Assembly: GCA_017893485.1 (NCBI GenBank)
Contig: CM030362.1
Location: forward strand, 187,422,813-187,486,812
Direction: 5' to 3'
Length of the DNA: 64,000 nucleotides
DNA from: Hemerocallis citrina
Taxonomy: Eukaryota > Streptophyta > Magnoliopsida > Asparagales > Asphodelaceae
The notes beneath the pieces were generated by a model. It searched no databases. It saw only the letters and a list, made by a program, of their open reading frames with translations, and was not told the DNA's origin. A program made the translations under genes and the position numbers. Position 1 is the first letter of the stretch. Every line of letters starts with the position of its first letter. Positions 24,031 to 33,780 of the stretch are shown one piece after another.

Positions 24031-24106
24031 CTGTTACAAGAAGTCCATGTTACAACATTGTTTGAACAATTATGTAACAAAATTCAAGATAGAATAATGA
24101 CTTAAC
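24031..24106 (-). other. Probable 76-bp intron inside element B gag
   Basis: Bounded on the minus strand by CAG|GTTAAG and TTGTAACAG|GG, A/T-rich, and not a multiple of three. Excision joins ...LALKQ to GFRLVDEYAAEF in frame, matching the continuous gag domain of relatives. Confidence 0.55.
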
Positions 24107-24583
24107 CTGTTTTAGGGCCAGGAATTACTGTTTCATCTCAACTCGAGTACTTCTGGGGAAGAACTTCTCCAAGAATCTCCGAGTGAAAGTAGCCCAAGCA
24201 ATAGGCCTCTCAAGACGCTCGGACTCGGCCATCCACCAAATATGAGCCAAATCCATCAGCTGGATGGAAACCACGTCCACCCAATCAGCTTCGGCAACAT
24301 GTGCCGCTAAGAGCAAGCGCTCGGTCCGGATCAACCACAGTTCATCCTCCAAAGGCATCTCAGTGCCGAAAAAGCGATTGGGATGCAGCCTCATAAAATC
24401 TGTGACTGTTCCTAGACGAGGCGGAAGATTTGCCTGCACAGGCACAACAGGAGGCAGAACCCGGGCGGCTTCAATAGCAGCCATCACAAGATCACTGTGG
24501 TTTTGCGGCTGATTAACCAGCCGCTCAAGCACAATAGTGACAGCCTCAAGCGGATCAGGCTGAGAAGAATTCCCACAAGCCAT
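24107..24583 (-). pseudogene. Element B gag, N-terminal half
   Basis: I prefer the start MACGNSSQPDPLEA at 24583 over the upstream Met at 24640, because it begins the conserved gag region. The retrotransposon gag domain follows (VTDFMRLHPNRFFGTEMPLE, then ERPIAWATFTRRFLEKFFPR). A TAA replaces Gln shortly after EMKQ, at about 24130. It forms the particle shell in active elements. Confidence 0.88.
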
Positions 24584-24719
24584 AGCTGCACAAAAATCAA
24601 AACAATAAGCATCCAGAATCAGATTTGATATTAATTTCATTCATGTATGCATGGTTGGTGAAATGTTGAGCCGGTCCCAATTCGAGCCAAGCTTATCTAA
24701 TATATTAGGCAACTAATAC

Positions 24720-24756
24720 ATTAGCCAAACCTGGGCTCTGATACCACTAAAAACCC
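24720..24756 (-). promoter_or_regulatory. Element B primer-binding site (initiator tRNA-Met)
   Basis: On the minus strand TGGTATCAGAGCCCAGG lies a few bases inside the right LTR, complementary to the 3' end of initiator tRNA-Met. This fixes the element's direction as minus. Confidence 0.92.
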
Positions 24757-25242
24757 TGTCACACCCCGCTTCCCAAAAGAGAATACGGAATACGGATACG
24801 CGGCAAAAGCCCAGCGAATGATTTTTATCATCCATAAGCTGTTCAGGAATCCTTACAACATCTCACAAAATAATCAGAGTCGAAAGCAAGAGAGTCAACC
24901 ACATATGTATAACTAAATTTAATAAACCAACGGAATTTACTTGAAACAAATTATAATAATCTCAAATAAATCAGAATCTAGACAAGACAAATATCATGGG
25001 TCACATCGCCCAAATACAAATTAAATATCCAAGTACTCAAAATACATTATTCAAATCAACAATAATAATAATAGCAAAAAGATGTCCAGCACTAATATCT
25101 CATTTCTCTAATACCATCGGGCAAACGATCATCCTGATCTGCAATCAACAAATTGCAGGAGAAGAAAAAAGAAAACAAGTACCAGTCAATGCAAGTTACG
25201 GGCTACTTATAATGTAGGATACAAGCACATGGGAAAACTAAC
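24757..25242 (-). repeat. Element B right (5') LTR, piece 1
   Basis: Starts TGTCACACCCCGC and follows the left LTR closely until GGGAAAACTAAC, where element C is inserted. The LTR continues at 34578-36093 and 39413-40723. Confidence 0.93.
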
Positions 25243-26034
25243 TGTGACAGTGTAAAAATGACCTGAGGCCCAACCAGGGCCCAATACAATTCCTACTCAG
25301 AAAAGCAAAAATTACAACCTGGTTCGACTCCGGACCACTTCAGGGTCGGCGCCGAACCTCGTGTTTCCCCTCACAGTGCCGGCCTCCTCGGGCTGACGAG
25401 CCTCGGTACCCCCCGGAGTCCGATCCGGAGCAGTCCCTCAGGCCGTCCCCCCTCTCTGGCGGGGCAGAAGGATGACCTGGCGCAGCCTAGGCCCTCCGAT
25501 TCTCCCAGAGGCACAGAGGACTCACGATGGGCCACGTCAGCTCCAAATACCGCCAAGGGTTTCGCCACGTCAGCCCTATACCACTCCTGGTATCACCACA
25601 ACCGCCCTAAACCCCCTGGGCCTTCTGCCACGTCAGGCCCATGGGCTTTCGGATCCAAACCCGGCCCCCAAGCGGAACCAAACCCGGTTGGGATTCTCTA
25701 TAAATACTAGACCCTCACCCACCTTTTGAAGGTAATCAATCTTTTGCCACTTAAATATACCTAGTTATTGCTACTCTCTCACAGAGACTGACTAGAGCGT
25801 CGGAGGGTCCGCCACCGGGACAAACCCCGGTGTTTCAGGACCGTTTGCAGGTACACAAGACCTCGGATCCGACCCCTCCGATCCGAGCCCAACCTTCAAC
25901 GTCTTTCCGAGCTCATCGTAGGCCCCAGAAGGTCAACCGAAGGTCGGCAGACGAGCGGCAATCTCCTTCAATACAAATTGAGTTCGAACTCACACCTGGT
26001 GCTTCCACACGTGCCTCAGAAATAAACAGCATCA
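25243..26034 (+). repeat. Element C 5' LTR (792 bp)
   Basis: TGTGACAGTG ... AGCATCA. It contains the promoter (TATA box at 25699-25706). ORFs drawn in it (25371-25729, 25830-26183) repeat in the 3' LTR and are not genes. Confidence 0.95.
25699..25706 (+). promoter_or_regulatory. TATA box of element C LTR
   Basis: TATAAATA in the context CTCTATAAATACTAGACC, with transcription expected about 30 bp downstream. The identical box is at the same place in the 3' LTR (about 34237-34244). Confidence 0.75.
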
Positions 26035-26056
26035 GGTTGGCGCCGTCTGTGGGAAC
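26035..26056 (+). promoter_or_regulatory. Element C primer-binding site
   Basis: TGGCGCCGTCTGTGGGAAC begins three bases after the 5' LTR. It is not the Met-type site used by A and B. I do not assign the tRNA from memory. Confidence 0.75.
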
Positions 26057-26115
26057 AGCTGCTCCAGAAGCCGATCCGACCCAGACCCTCAAAGGCCATC
26101 GACAGCCGAATCCTC

Positions 26116-27807
26116 ATGGCCTCCAAAGGCAAGGGGGCTGCTTCCTCCGTCAACCAACGGGACTCGCCCCCACCCACCAATAAAGCCAGGCCACGCCCGT
26201 CGAAACACAAGGCTCCCTCTCGGGAGTCCCAAGGGAGCGTCGGCCGGCCAGCCCAGCCCGACCTCCGGGGAATAATCCTCAACCGCAAGATTACCCGCAG
26301 CAGGGGAAGGGCCGCTTCCAACCCGGTCCCGAACCACCCGAGGCCACCGCCCGAGGCACGCAGACCCGCGCTCAGCCAAGTCAGAAGACAACCCTCGGAC
26401 CGACCAAACCGGGCCGAAGGAGCCCCCGTCACTCATAAGGAATTCCAAGACTTCCGAAGAGAAATGCTGGGAGCCCTCCGACGGGCCCCCAAGGAAGAAA
26501 CCCTCCATTCCCAAACGGGGTCGGACGCCGAAGCCAGCGCATCCCGCCCTTCAACGATCCAACCAGAAGACGACGACGTACTCCTAAGGCGCCTGCAAGA
26601 AATGGAGGACCGCCTCGATCACATAGGGGACGACGGCCAAAGAGCGCCTCAGGGGTACAGGCCTGTCCGTCCTCCCTTCTCCGCCCCCATCCTCCAAGCA
26701 GAAATACCCCGGAATTTCCGACCCCCTCAATTCGAGACCTACGATGGCGAAGGGGATCCTGCTGATCACATGGAAGGTTTCAAAACCCTCATGATGATTC
26801 ACAGCGCCTCGGATCCCCTGCTCTGCCGAGCCTTCCCGGCCACCCTTCGGGGTCCTGCTCTCGAGTGGTTCTCGAAACTCGCCCCCGGCTCCATTTACTC
26901 CTTCGACCAACTCGAGGGGAGTTTTCTTGCCCATTTTGTCACTAGCCGGAAGACCGAAAGGACCAGCGCCTCATTACTCGGGCTCAAACAGATAGAGGGG
27001 GAATCACTCAGGGTGTTCGTCCGAAGATTTACCGCAGAGGCAAGGTCGGTCTCCTCCCTCGACCCAGGCGTCGCTTCAGCGGCATTCCGACACAACGTCC
27101 GCCCCGGACAGCTGAAGGCTTCTCTGGCCAAGAGACCCCCCGTCGACTTTCCCGACCTCCTTAATAGGGTCGAGAAATACATTAGGGCAGAAGAGGCCCT
27201 AAATCCCGAAGATGCCAGGGATCCCACCGGGAAAGGAAAGCGGAAGACCGAGGAAGTCGAACCACCAAAGAAAGCTCCAAGGGACCCGGGGGCCATGAAG
27301 AAGGTCCCGCCAGTCCCCCGCTTCGAGAGGTACACCCCCCTGACGCATAACATATCCGCCATCCTCTTGGAAATCGAAGACAAGGGCATTGTCCGACTAC
27401 CCCCCCGATCTAATAACAATAAGAATCGAGACCAGCGCTTTTACTGCCGCTTCCACAGAGATCACGGGCATGAGACCGACCAATGCCGAGCCCTGAAAGA
27501 CGAAATTGAAGAGCTCATTTCCAGAGGGTACCTCCGAGAATTTACCCGAGAAGGCCCACGGGATCGGCGAGACGCTAGGAACCGGAGGCAATCGACTCCG
27601 AACCCTCCTCCAAACCAGACCCAGAGTCGGGACCCCGATTCCGAGGGAGCCGCAGATATCCCTTTTATCTTGCACTGCGTCCACGGAGGGCCGACGGGAG
27701 GTGAATCAAAAACTTCCAGAAAAGCCTTCATCCGAGAACGCTGTCAGAGACAACCCCTCGCCCAAACTACAATCAAGGCCGGTCTCCTTCTCAGGGGAAG
27801 ACCTTGA
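26116..27807 (+). CDS. Element C Gag (563 aa)
   Basis: An intact frame starting at the first Met after the primer-binding site. Residues 1-190 are a basic, Pro/Arg-rich leader. The retrotransposon gag domain lies at about residues 195-350 (AFPATLRGPALEWFSKLAPG, DQLEGSFLAHFVTSRK, ESLRVFVRRFTAEA). A Lys/Arg-rich linker follows, then a CCHC-like finger at about residue 440 (YCRFHRDHGHETDQC). Gag builds the virus-like particle and packages the RNA. It is followed, in the +1 frame and overlapping, by the protease-like ORF. With near-identical LTRs and no stops it looks recently functional. Confidence 0.9.
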   Translation: MASKGKGAASSVNQRDSPPPTNKARPRPSKHKAPSRESQGSVGRPAQPDLRGIILNRKITRSRGRAASNPVPNHPRPPPEARRPALSQVRRQPSDRPNRAEGAPVTHKEFQDFRREMLGALRRAPKEETLHSQTGSDAEASASRPSTIQPEDDDVLLRRLQEMEDRLDHIGDDGQRAPQGYRPVRPPFSAPILQAEIPRNFRPPQFETYDGEGDPADHMEGFKTLMMIHSASDPLLCRAFPATLRGPALEWFSKLAPGSIYSFDQLEGSFLAHFVTSRKTERTSASLLGLKQIEGESLRVFVRRFTAEARSVSSLDPGVASAAFRHNVRPGQLKASLAKRPPVDFPDLLNRVEKYIRAEEALNPEDARDPTGKGKRKTEEVEPPKKAPRDPGAMKKVPPVPRFERYTPLTHNISAILLEIEDKGIVRLPPRSNNNKNRDQRFYCRFHRDHGHETDQCRALKDEIEELISRGYLREFTREGPRDRRDARNRRQSTPNPPPNQTQSRDPDSEGAADIPFILHCVHGGPTGGESKTSRKAFIRERCQRQPLAQTTIKAGLLLRGRP

Positions 27808-28291
27808 AGGAGTTCGCCTGCCCCACTGCAATGCCCTCGTCATTAACCTTCACATGGCTAATTGGGAGGTCCGCAGGATCCTCGTCGACAACGGTAGCTC
27901 GGTGAATATTCTCTTCCTCGAAGCCTTCGAAGATCTCAGGTTACCCCGAGGCAAACTCAAGCCAGCCGGGTACACCCTACACGGGTTCTCAGGCGTCCCT
28001 GTCGTGATAGAAGGAATTGTTACCCTCGATGTTACCGCCGGATCGACTCCTATCAAGAGGACCGAATCCATGGACTTCATGGTGGTCAACGTCAAGACAG
28101 CCTACAACGCCATACTTGGCCGGCCTGGACTATGCTCCCCACAAGCAGTGCCTTCGGCTTACCATCTGAAACTCAAGTTCCCCACCCCTCAAGGAGTCGG
28201 CATCGTCCGAGGCAGCCAAGAAGCGGCGCGATCATGCTACATGACCACCGTCGGGGGAGGTGTGTTCCCCCTCGACGCCGAACGAGCATAG
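27506..28291 (+). CDS. Element C protease-like region, +1 frame to gag
   Basis: The meaningful part begins about 27770 (VSFSGEDLEGVRLP). It contains HMANWEVRRILVDNGSSVNI, where DNGSS stands for the retropepsin D-T/S-G active site, and AYNAILGRPGLCSPQAVPSA, the conserved second half. It ends at LDAERA with a stop at 28289-28291. In autonomous Tat-like elements reverse transcriptase would follow; here the coding region simply ends. The first 80 or so codons of the open frame overlap gag out of frame and are probably not used. Translation would need a frameshift near 27770-27800, or the frames were separated by an indel. Confidence 0.75.
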   Translation: MKSSFPEGTSENLPEKAHGIGETLGTGGNRLRTLLQTRPRVGTPIPREPQISLLSCTASTEGRREVNQKLPEKPSSENAVRDNPSPKLQSRPVSFSGEDLEGVRLPHCNALVINLHMANWEVRRILVDNGSSVNILFLEAFEDLRLPRGKLKPAGYTLHGFSGVPVVIEGIVTLDVTAGSTPIKRTESMDFMVVNVKTAYNAILGRPGLCSPQAVPSAYHLKLKFPTPQGVGIVRGSQEAARSCYMTTVGGGVFPLDAERA

Positions 28292-28793
28292 GTTATGACC
28301 CGGCTAAATGTAAATCTGCTTTTTGTGTAAACCCTCATTTGTAAAAGGCGGCCTTAGCGGCCCTCCCTACCTTATGCTAAAAATATCCCTTTTTGTCCGA
28401 ACCCAAATGTCTCGATAATTTCAATACGAGTCCGAACCAAAAGTCCTTCCTAAAGCCCCTCTTCGATCCCTTGCGGAACGATGGAGCCAGACCTTACCTC
28501 CGACATTGCGTACTACACTACTGGCCGGAGCGAGGAAGGAAAAGGATTCTCCTTTCATACCCCTTTACTCTCGTTCCAAAGAGGAGAAATAAAACGAAAG
28601 AAAAACAAGGACCGATACAAGACCGCTCCACTCATCTCAAATCAGGAAGATCAGGGCCCCTCGGGCCCAACGAGGCACGGAGAGTATTTCGGCCAAGCAA
28701 CAAGGGGCCCCTCCCCTCGTTATGGTGCTCCTTAGCCTCTGCCACATTCGACCCTCCAGCCACAGAGCTCAGGGCGTCATCCGGTCGCGCCCA
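28292..28793 (+). other. Element C non-coding spacer after the protease region
   Basis: No recognisable domain on either strand. Short plus-strand frames here (28393-28878, 28481-28735) have no family resemblance. This is where reverse transcriptase and integrase would be expected and are missing. Confidence 0.6.
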
Positions 28794-29219
28794 CTACAAC
28801 AGCAGCAGCGCAGAAGGAACCCCCTCCGCCTGTCGACCCACGGAGGAAGAGAACGAGGCCCCCGACATCGCCTTGTAACAAGGCATCCCCATCTCCTTCT
28901 CCGCAAAGACGTCGCGGGGTAACCCCCCAGGAGAGGACCTCGGCACCAAAGTACTAAGCCCGGCCTGTCTAAGGTCCGCGCCGCCGAGCTCCCGATCCCA
29001 CACCGCTCTTCTCAACCGGCGCGCCTCCGCGCTTAAGACGGCGAACTTGTTCCGATAAAAGTTACAAGCCTCATCAGTGTTCCGAGCCCCCCTTCGATGA
29101 CGAGCCAGTGCGGCCTCCAGGACCTTAACCTTACCCCGGAGCCACGCCACATGGAAACTATGGGAGACCCACCACGGGAAGGGAAACTGCAACCTACGAA
29201 GTGAGCCAACCCGAAGCAC
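28794..29219 (-). CDS. Hypothetical 141-aa ORF, antisense in element C
   Basis: The frame has a hydrophobic N-terminal stretch (FPFPWWVSHSFHVAWL) followed by a charged, probably helical segment (GKVKVLEAALARHRRGARNT, then FAVLSAEARRLRRAV). I do not recognise it. It lies 142 bp downstream of the stop of the large antisense gene and on the same strand, so it could be a further exon, a second product or 3' UTR. No splice pair joining it is obvious. Confidence 0.35.
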   Translation of the reverse strand: MLRVGSLRRLQFPFPWWVSHSFHVAWLRGKVKVLEAALARHRRGARNTDEACNFYRNKFAVLSAEARRLRRAVWDRELGGADLRQAGLSTLVPRSSPGGLPRDVFAEKEMGMPCYKAMSGASFSSSVGRQAEGVPSALLLL

Positions 29220-29361
29220 CTTAGCGGGGAAATCCGGAAACGACTGGCATCAAAACCCATGGCAGGTCCGAATTACTTTTATATATAAGCACAAAAAGGC
29301 GGGGGCCAGTCCGCGGGAGGCAAATACAATCGAAAGGAGGAAAGAAGAAAGAAAAGCAAAA

Positions 29362-31629
29362 CTATACATCTCGGTTTCCCTCCTCGACGCCGATCGGGCT
29401 CACAGAACGATCATCGGCCGGGTGGTCCACGAGCCCCTCTACGGCAGGGATCTTCGGAGTCCCGTCAAGCTCCATGTCATACTCGAAGTTCGACAGATCG
29501 AGGGTCGGATAGAAATGCCTCACGTGACTAAGCGCCTTCGCGTAGCACTCATCCTGGGCGGCTATCACCATCCGCTGGCCCGCATCCGTCAGCTCTTTCC
29601 TCTCCTTGGCAAACGCGGCCAGTAGCTCCCCCTTCTCCCTGGCAAACTTCCTCTTCAAAGAGGCCACCCCCTTCTCCCACTCGGTGTCCTTGGCCTCGAG
29701 CTCCAGCTTCATCTGCTGCTCCCTCTGATGCGAACCCTCGAGCTCGATCCGCATCTCCTTCATCTCTCGTCCGCTCTTGTCCGCCCGAGCACGCTCTTGT
29801 AACAGGGACGCTTCGTAGAGATTCTTTACATTAGCCCCCTGCATACAAGCCTGCGGCCGAAAGAAACGGATTAGAAGCAAACTCCTAAGGCAAGACCAAA
29901 CGGAGAGGGGGAGGTCGACGAGCTTACCGACACGGTGGCCTGCGCCAGGCGCGTGAATGCCACCTCCACGGGCTCGTTCTCCATCATCTGGCGATCGCGA
30001 GGCGTTGCCAGCTTCTCCACCACCTCTACGGCCTGGGCTTCCTCGGTCAGACAGTCGCTCATCCGAACCGACCAGTCCGGCACCCGCCGCTGCCGCAACA
30101 ACTCCACCACCGGGTCCTCCTCCTCGACCCCTACCAAGGGACCTTTCCCCTTGTCAGGATCGGACGCCCTCGCCGGGCCCTTACCCCTCAAAGAGGCACC
30201 CCCCTTGCCTGTCTCCAAACGAGTCCTCTTAGTCCTCGGCTCAAGCGGTACCTCCGAGATAACAAGGGGCAGCTCCCTCGGCCTCTTCACCGCCTTCTTC
30301 TTCTCGGCATTTTCCTTCTTCATGACGAGCCGCCTTGCTTGGATTGATGCCTCATCCATATCTGCAGAAAAAGCCATTAAGGGCAATGAGCAAGAATGTA
30401 CGAAAGGATCGAGGGAAACGAAACAACTACATACGGAGAACGGCGGGGCTCAGTCCAACGCTCGCCAGGCGAACCTCCGTCACCTTCGACCAATTAATAC
30501 TAGGGGACAAACGAAGACGCTCGACAAACCCCCACTCCTCGACCGTCAGATCCCCCTGCCCCGGCGTAGGATAACTCGGCTTGGAGTAATTCCATCGAGT
30601 CGGAATGTCCCAGGGCCATTCACTCCGGATCACCAGATACTTTTTCCTCCAGTCCTTAATAGAGTCAGGATGGCTATGAACAACCTTCCTCCTGCTTCGG
30701 GGGGAGATATAGTAAACCCCCTCGGCTGCCGAACAAAACATCAGCATCGCTCGGAACACGTTCAAGCGCAAGGGTACCCGTTGTTCCTCGCACCTCAGTA
30801 CAAAGCTGATTATCTGCTCCCAAGAGTTCGGCCCGTACTGCATCGGCGCCAAGGAGGCCCAGTTCAACACTTCCCGAACAAACGGATGGACCGGCAGCCT
30901 CAGTCCAGAAATAAACGCATCCACGGGGAAGACACAATACCAAGCAGACAGGGGATCGGTTGGGCGAAGAGTAGAGCTCGGCAGCATCAATTCGTAACCA
31001 GGACCTATGTGGTACGCCAACTGCAAGACTTCCAAATCCCCGCCGTCCAAGGCGGTCAGAATCGCGTCCATCAACACTCTCGGCCGACTCGGCGAAGAGG
31101 CCTGCACACCAAAGAGCTCCTGGTCGGACAGGTCGTCCGGATATTGACGGAAATGCTTCGGTTGCGCGGGCGAACCAGTCCCCTGGCTCGAGCCACCGGT
31201 CCCCAACCCTACCTTCCTCGGAGCCTTCTTCCTCTTCTCGGATCGCTCCGACGAGGGAGTGAATAAGGGCCCCCGACCAGTCAGCATGGAACTCGGGCCT
31301 GCCCCCGGAACCGTGGATCTCCTTACAATGCCGCCCTCGCCTCTCTCACCCTCGGTAGCCGGCTCCAAAACACGGACGTCGTCCGAACCGTCAGTCGCTT
31401 CCTCCGACTCACTGCTCTCCACCACGAAGGAACGACGGGAGCGCGACCGCCTCGCACCATATGCCACCTCCTCAACCACCGGTTCCTCCCCCGAAACCGT
31501 GTCAGAAGACTCGTCAACGTACACTGACTCCTCCTCGAGTACGGGCTCCTCCCAGGACGTCGAGTCAGAGATAGGCTCCACCTCCCCCCGAGACGTCGAT
31601 GCTGATGAGCCGGACTGAGCCCTGTCCAT
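29362..31629 (-). CDS. Antisense gene of element C: 'putative gypsy type transposon' protein, 3 exons, 705 codons
   Basis: Exon 1 is 31629-30435, exon 2 is 30361-29928 and exon 3 is 29850-29362. The two introns (73 and 77 bp) have consensus GTATGT..TGCAG and GTAAGC..CGCAG ends. The joined length is 2118 nt with the frame kept throughout, ending in a stop. Exon 1 starts with an acidic Ser-rich region, then a globular domain (about residues 165-370: DAFISGLRLPVHPFVREVLN, GPNSWEQIISFVLRCEEQ, RKKYLVIRSEWPWDIPTRWN). I recognise this domain as the plant 'putative gypsy type transposon' family (Transposase_28, PF04195). Exon 2 is basic (KRPRELPL; nuclear-signal-like KKENAEKKKAVKRPRE). Exon 3 is a long coiled coil rich in Glu, Lys and Arg. 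A TATA box lies upstream at 31780-31788. Its function is not known; it is transcribed opposite to gag. Confidence 0.8.
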
Positions 31630-32094
31630 CTATGCCTAGGCCAAGTAGACTTGCTAACTCACCTGGGGTCACTCCGGAAGGGCAAGTCTGGTACAGCAAG
31701 ACGCGAAGATGAGCGCTGAAGTGTTGAAAAATTTTATTTTGAAAGAGAAGGGAGTGAACAAATAGGGGAGAGGGGAGACTATTTATAGGAGATAGAAGCG
31801 ACTCCTCGATTCCCGCGAATACTGTTCACCTATCCAACATGCAACTGCCGCCTAAGAATTCGCGCCACATCCTCAAAACGTGCGACGCTGACATCATCCA
31901 TTAACAGGCGGGCAGCCAGTCAAGGAGGCCAGCGTGGAAGAAGTATTCGGAAGAGGAAACATTTTGATTTTTAAGATTTAAGGCGCCGTCCTCAGACAGA
32001 CGCCCCGGGCTCCGAGACTGGGTCGGTCCCCCTTTCACCCGCGAGCAGCTCGGGGCTTACAGCGTCATCGGCCGAAGACCCGAACTGTTCCCGG
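31630..32094 (-). promoter_or_regulatory. Promoter and leader of the antisense gene
   Basis: On the minus strand TATAAATAG lies at 31788-31780, about 150 bp before the ATG at 31629. A strong donor-like CCAGGTGAGTTAG sits in the leader at about 31665-31655, so an alternative leader intron is possible. The position inside the element, away from both LTRs, means this gene has its own promoter. Confidence 0.6.
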
Positions 32095-32839
32095 GTGAGA
32101 CAGAAACCGCCTCAACCTGGAGCCCTATTGGGACACAGAATAGTCAGCCTCCGATCGGAGAACTACTCATCTACCCGGGGCCCAAAGCTTCAAGACGCCC
32201 CCCTTAGAAAGCACACCGGTCAAAAGCAGATCAACACCCGAAGGCCAAAAGAAGTGCTCCATTCCGAGCCAGTTGATGCAACTGCAAAGGCCCAGCCTAC
32301 TACAGCAACGAACCCTCGCAGTTGCAAACAACCGGCCCGGAACGCCCTTCATCCCTCTCGGAAGGATAGAACCTCCGCTATTGCAGACGGCTCACCCTTC
32401 GACGTTCGGTCGTTATCCCTCTCGCCCGGACCCCCCCTGGATCTGACCGCCGCATCAGGGCCATCAGATCCAAGAGAAGATCGGGCGACAAAGAAACCAC
32501 CTCTCCGACAAAACCGGGGGCAAGAATTTGCAAAAAGCAGGCGTCCGCCGAAGCAGACACCTTTATGGGCCAAACAGACCACCTTTGCCTGGATTTGAAC
32601 CACAACGAGAAAGGGGGAGGTGGGTACTTATAAGCCCCCCCCAGGGGCCAGCCATTATGATGTGGGGAAAACCAAACGGCGGAAGACCATGCGCCATACC
32701 GTTATTTAGCGGCGCCATTAACGCACCTAGGAAATGGGAATCTTGCACAGGTCCCAAGGCGCCCCCAAAATGCTTCGCGAAAACAACGGACCACACTACT
32801 CAGAACAACCCCAAGGCACAACGGTTCGCCCCATAAACG
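32095..32839 (+). other. Element C region before the tandem repeats
   Basis: GC-rich with open frames on both strands (32095-32598 plus, 32349-32605 minus), none of which I recognise. They look like chance frames in GC-rich DNA. Confidence 0.5.
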
Positions 32840-33690
32840 GCCCGTAACTCCCCCTCACCAGCTCGAGGTCCGGTCTAGCACCAGGGTACTATTCTCAGGA
32901 AGAAACAACGGCTCGCCTTCACCCTCACCGACCCGTAATCCCTCGCCAGCTCGAGGTCGGGTCTGGCACCTGGGTACTCTTCTTCGGGAGATCCACCGGC
33001 TGGCCATCACCCTTACCAGCCCATAATTCCCCCTCGTCTCGAGGTTCGGTTTGGCACCGGGGTACTCTTCTCAGGAAGAAACAACGGCTCGCCTTCACCC
33101 TCACCGACCCGTAATCCCTCGCCAGCTCGAGGTCGGGTCTGGCACCTGGGTACTCTTCTTCGGAAGATCCACCGGTTGGCCATCACCCTTACCAGCCCAT
33201 AATTCCCCCTCGTCTCGAGGTTCGGTTTGGCACCAGGGTACTCTTCTCAGGAAGAAACAACGGCTCGCCTTCACCCTCACCAACCCGTAATCCCTCGCCA
33301 GCTCGAGGTCAGGTCTGGCACCTGGGTACTCTTCTTCGGAAGATCCACCGGCCGGCCATCACCCTTACCAGCCCATAATTCCCCCTCATCTCGAGGTTCG
33401 GTCTGGCACCGGGGTACTCTTCTCAGGAAGAAACAACGGCTCGCCTTCACCCTCACCGACCCGTAATTCCTCGCCAGCTCGAGGTCCGGTCCGGCACCTG
33501 GGTACTCTTCTTCGGAAGATCCACCGGCTGGTCATCACCCTTACCAACCCGTAATTCCCCCTCATCACGAGGTTCGGTCTGGCACCGGGGTACTCTTCTC
33601 AGGAAGAAACAACGGCCCGCCTTCACCCTTACCAGCCCGTAATCCCTCGCCAGCTCGAGGTCCTGTCTGGCACCCGGGTACCCTTCTCAG
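32840..33690 (+). repeat. Tandem repeats of about 176 bp upstream of the 3' LTR of C
   Basis: The landmark GGCACCGGGGTACTCTTCTC recurs at about 32877 (variant), 33053, 33229, 33405 and 33581, giving a period of about 176 bp and nearly five copies. Each unit is made of two related halves of about 88 bp. One half carries 'aggaagaaacaacggctcgcc' and the other 'cggaagatccaccggctggcc', and both contain 'ctcgaggt..ggtctggcacc'. The ORFs at 33051-33290 and 33227-33466 are just the repeat in frame. Tat-lineage elements often carry such arrays near the 3' LTR. Confidence 0.9.
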
Positions 33691-33762
33691 GAAGGCTCAA
33701 TGACTTACCATCCCATTTCTACAACCAGGAGCACTCCTCCACGGCTAGCTCCCGCACCCCCT

Positions 33763-33780
33763 GCAGGAGTGGGGGGCTTG
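33763..33780 (+). promoter_or_regulatory. Element C polypurine tract
   Basis: GCAGGAGTGGGGGGCTTG directly precedes the 3' LTR; the purine-rich core AGGAGTGGGGGG primes plus-strand synthesis. Confidence 0.8.

Noticed and set aside
29935..31266. 443-codon open frame on the plus strand of element C
   Set aside because: It lies opposite the antisense gene, crosses both of its introns, has no family resemblance and is Ser/Pro/Arg-rich as expected from the complement of GC-rich coding DNA.
32840..33690. CRISPR-like array
   Set aside because: Units are 176 bp with no unique spacers, and lie inside a plant retroelement; they are simple tandem repeats.
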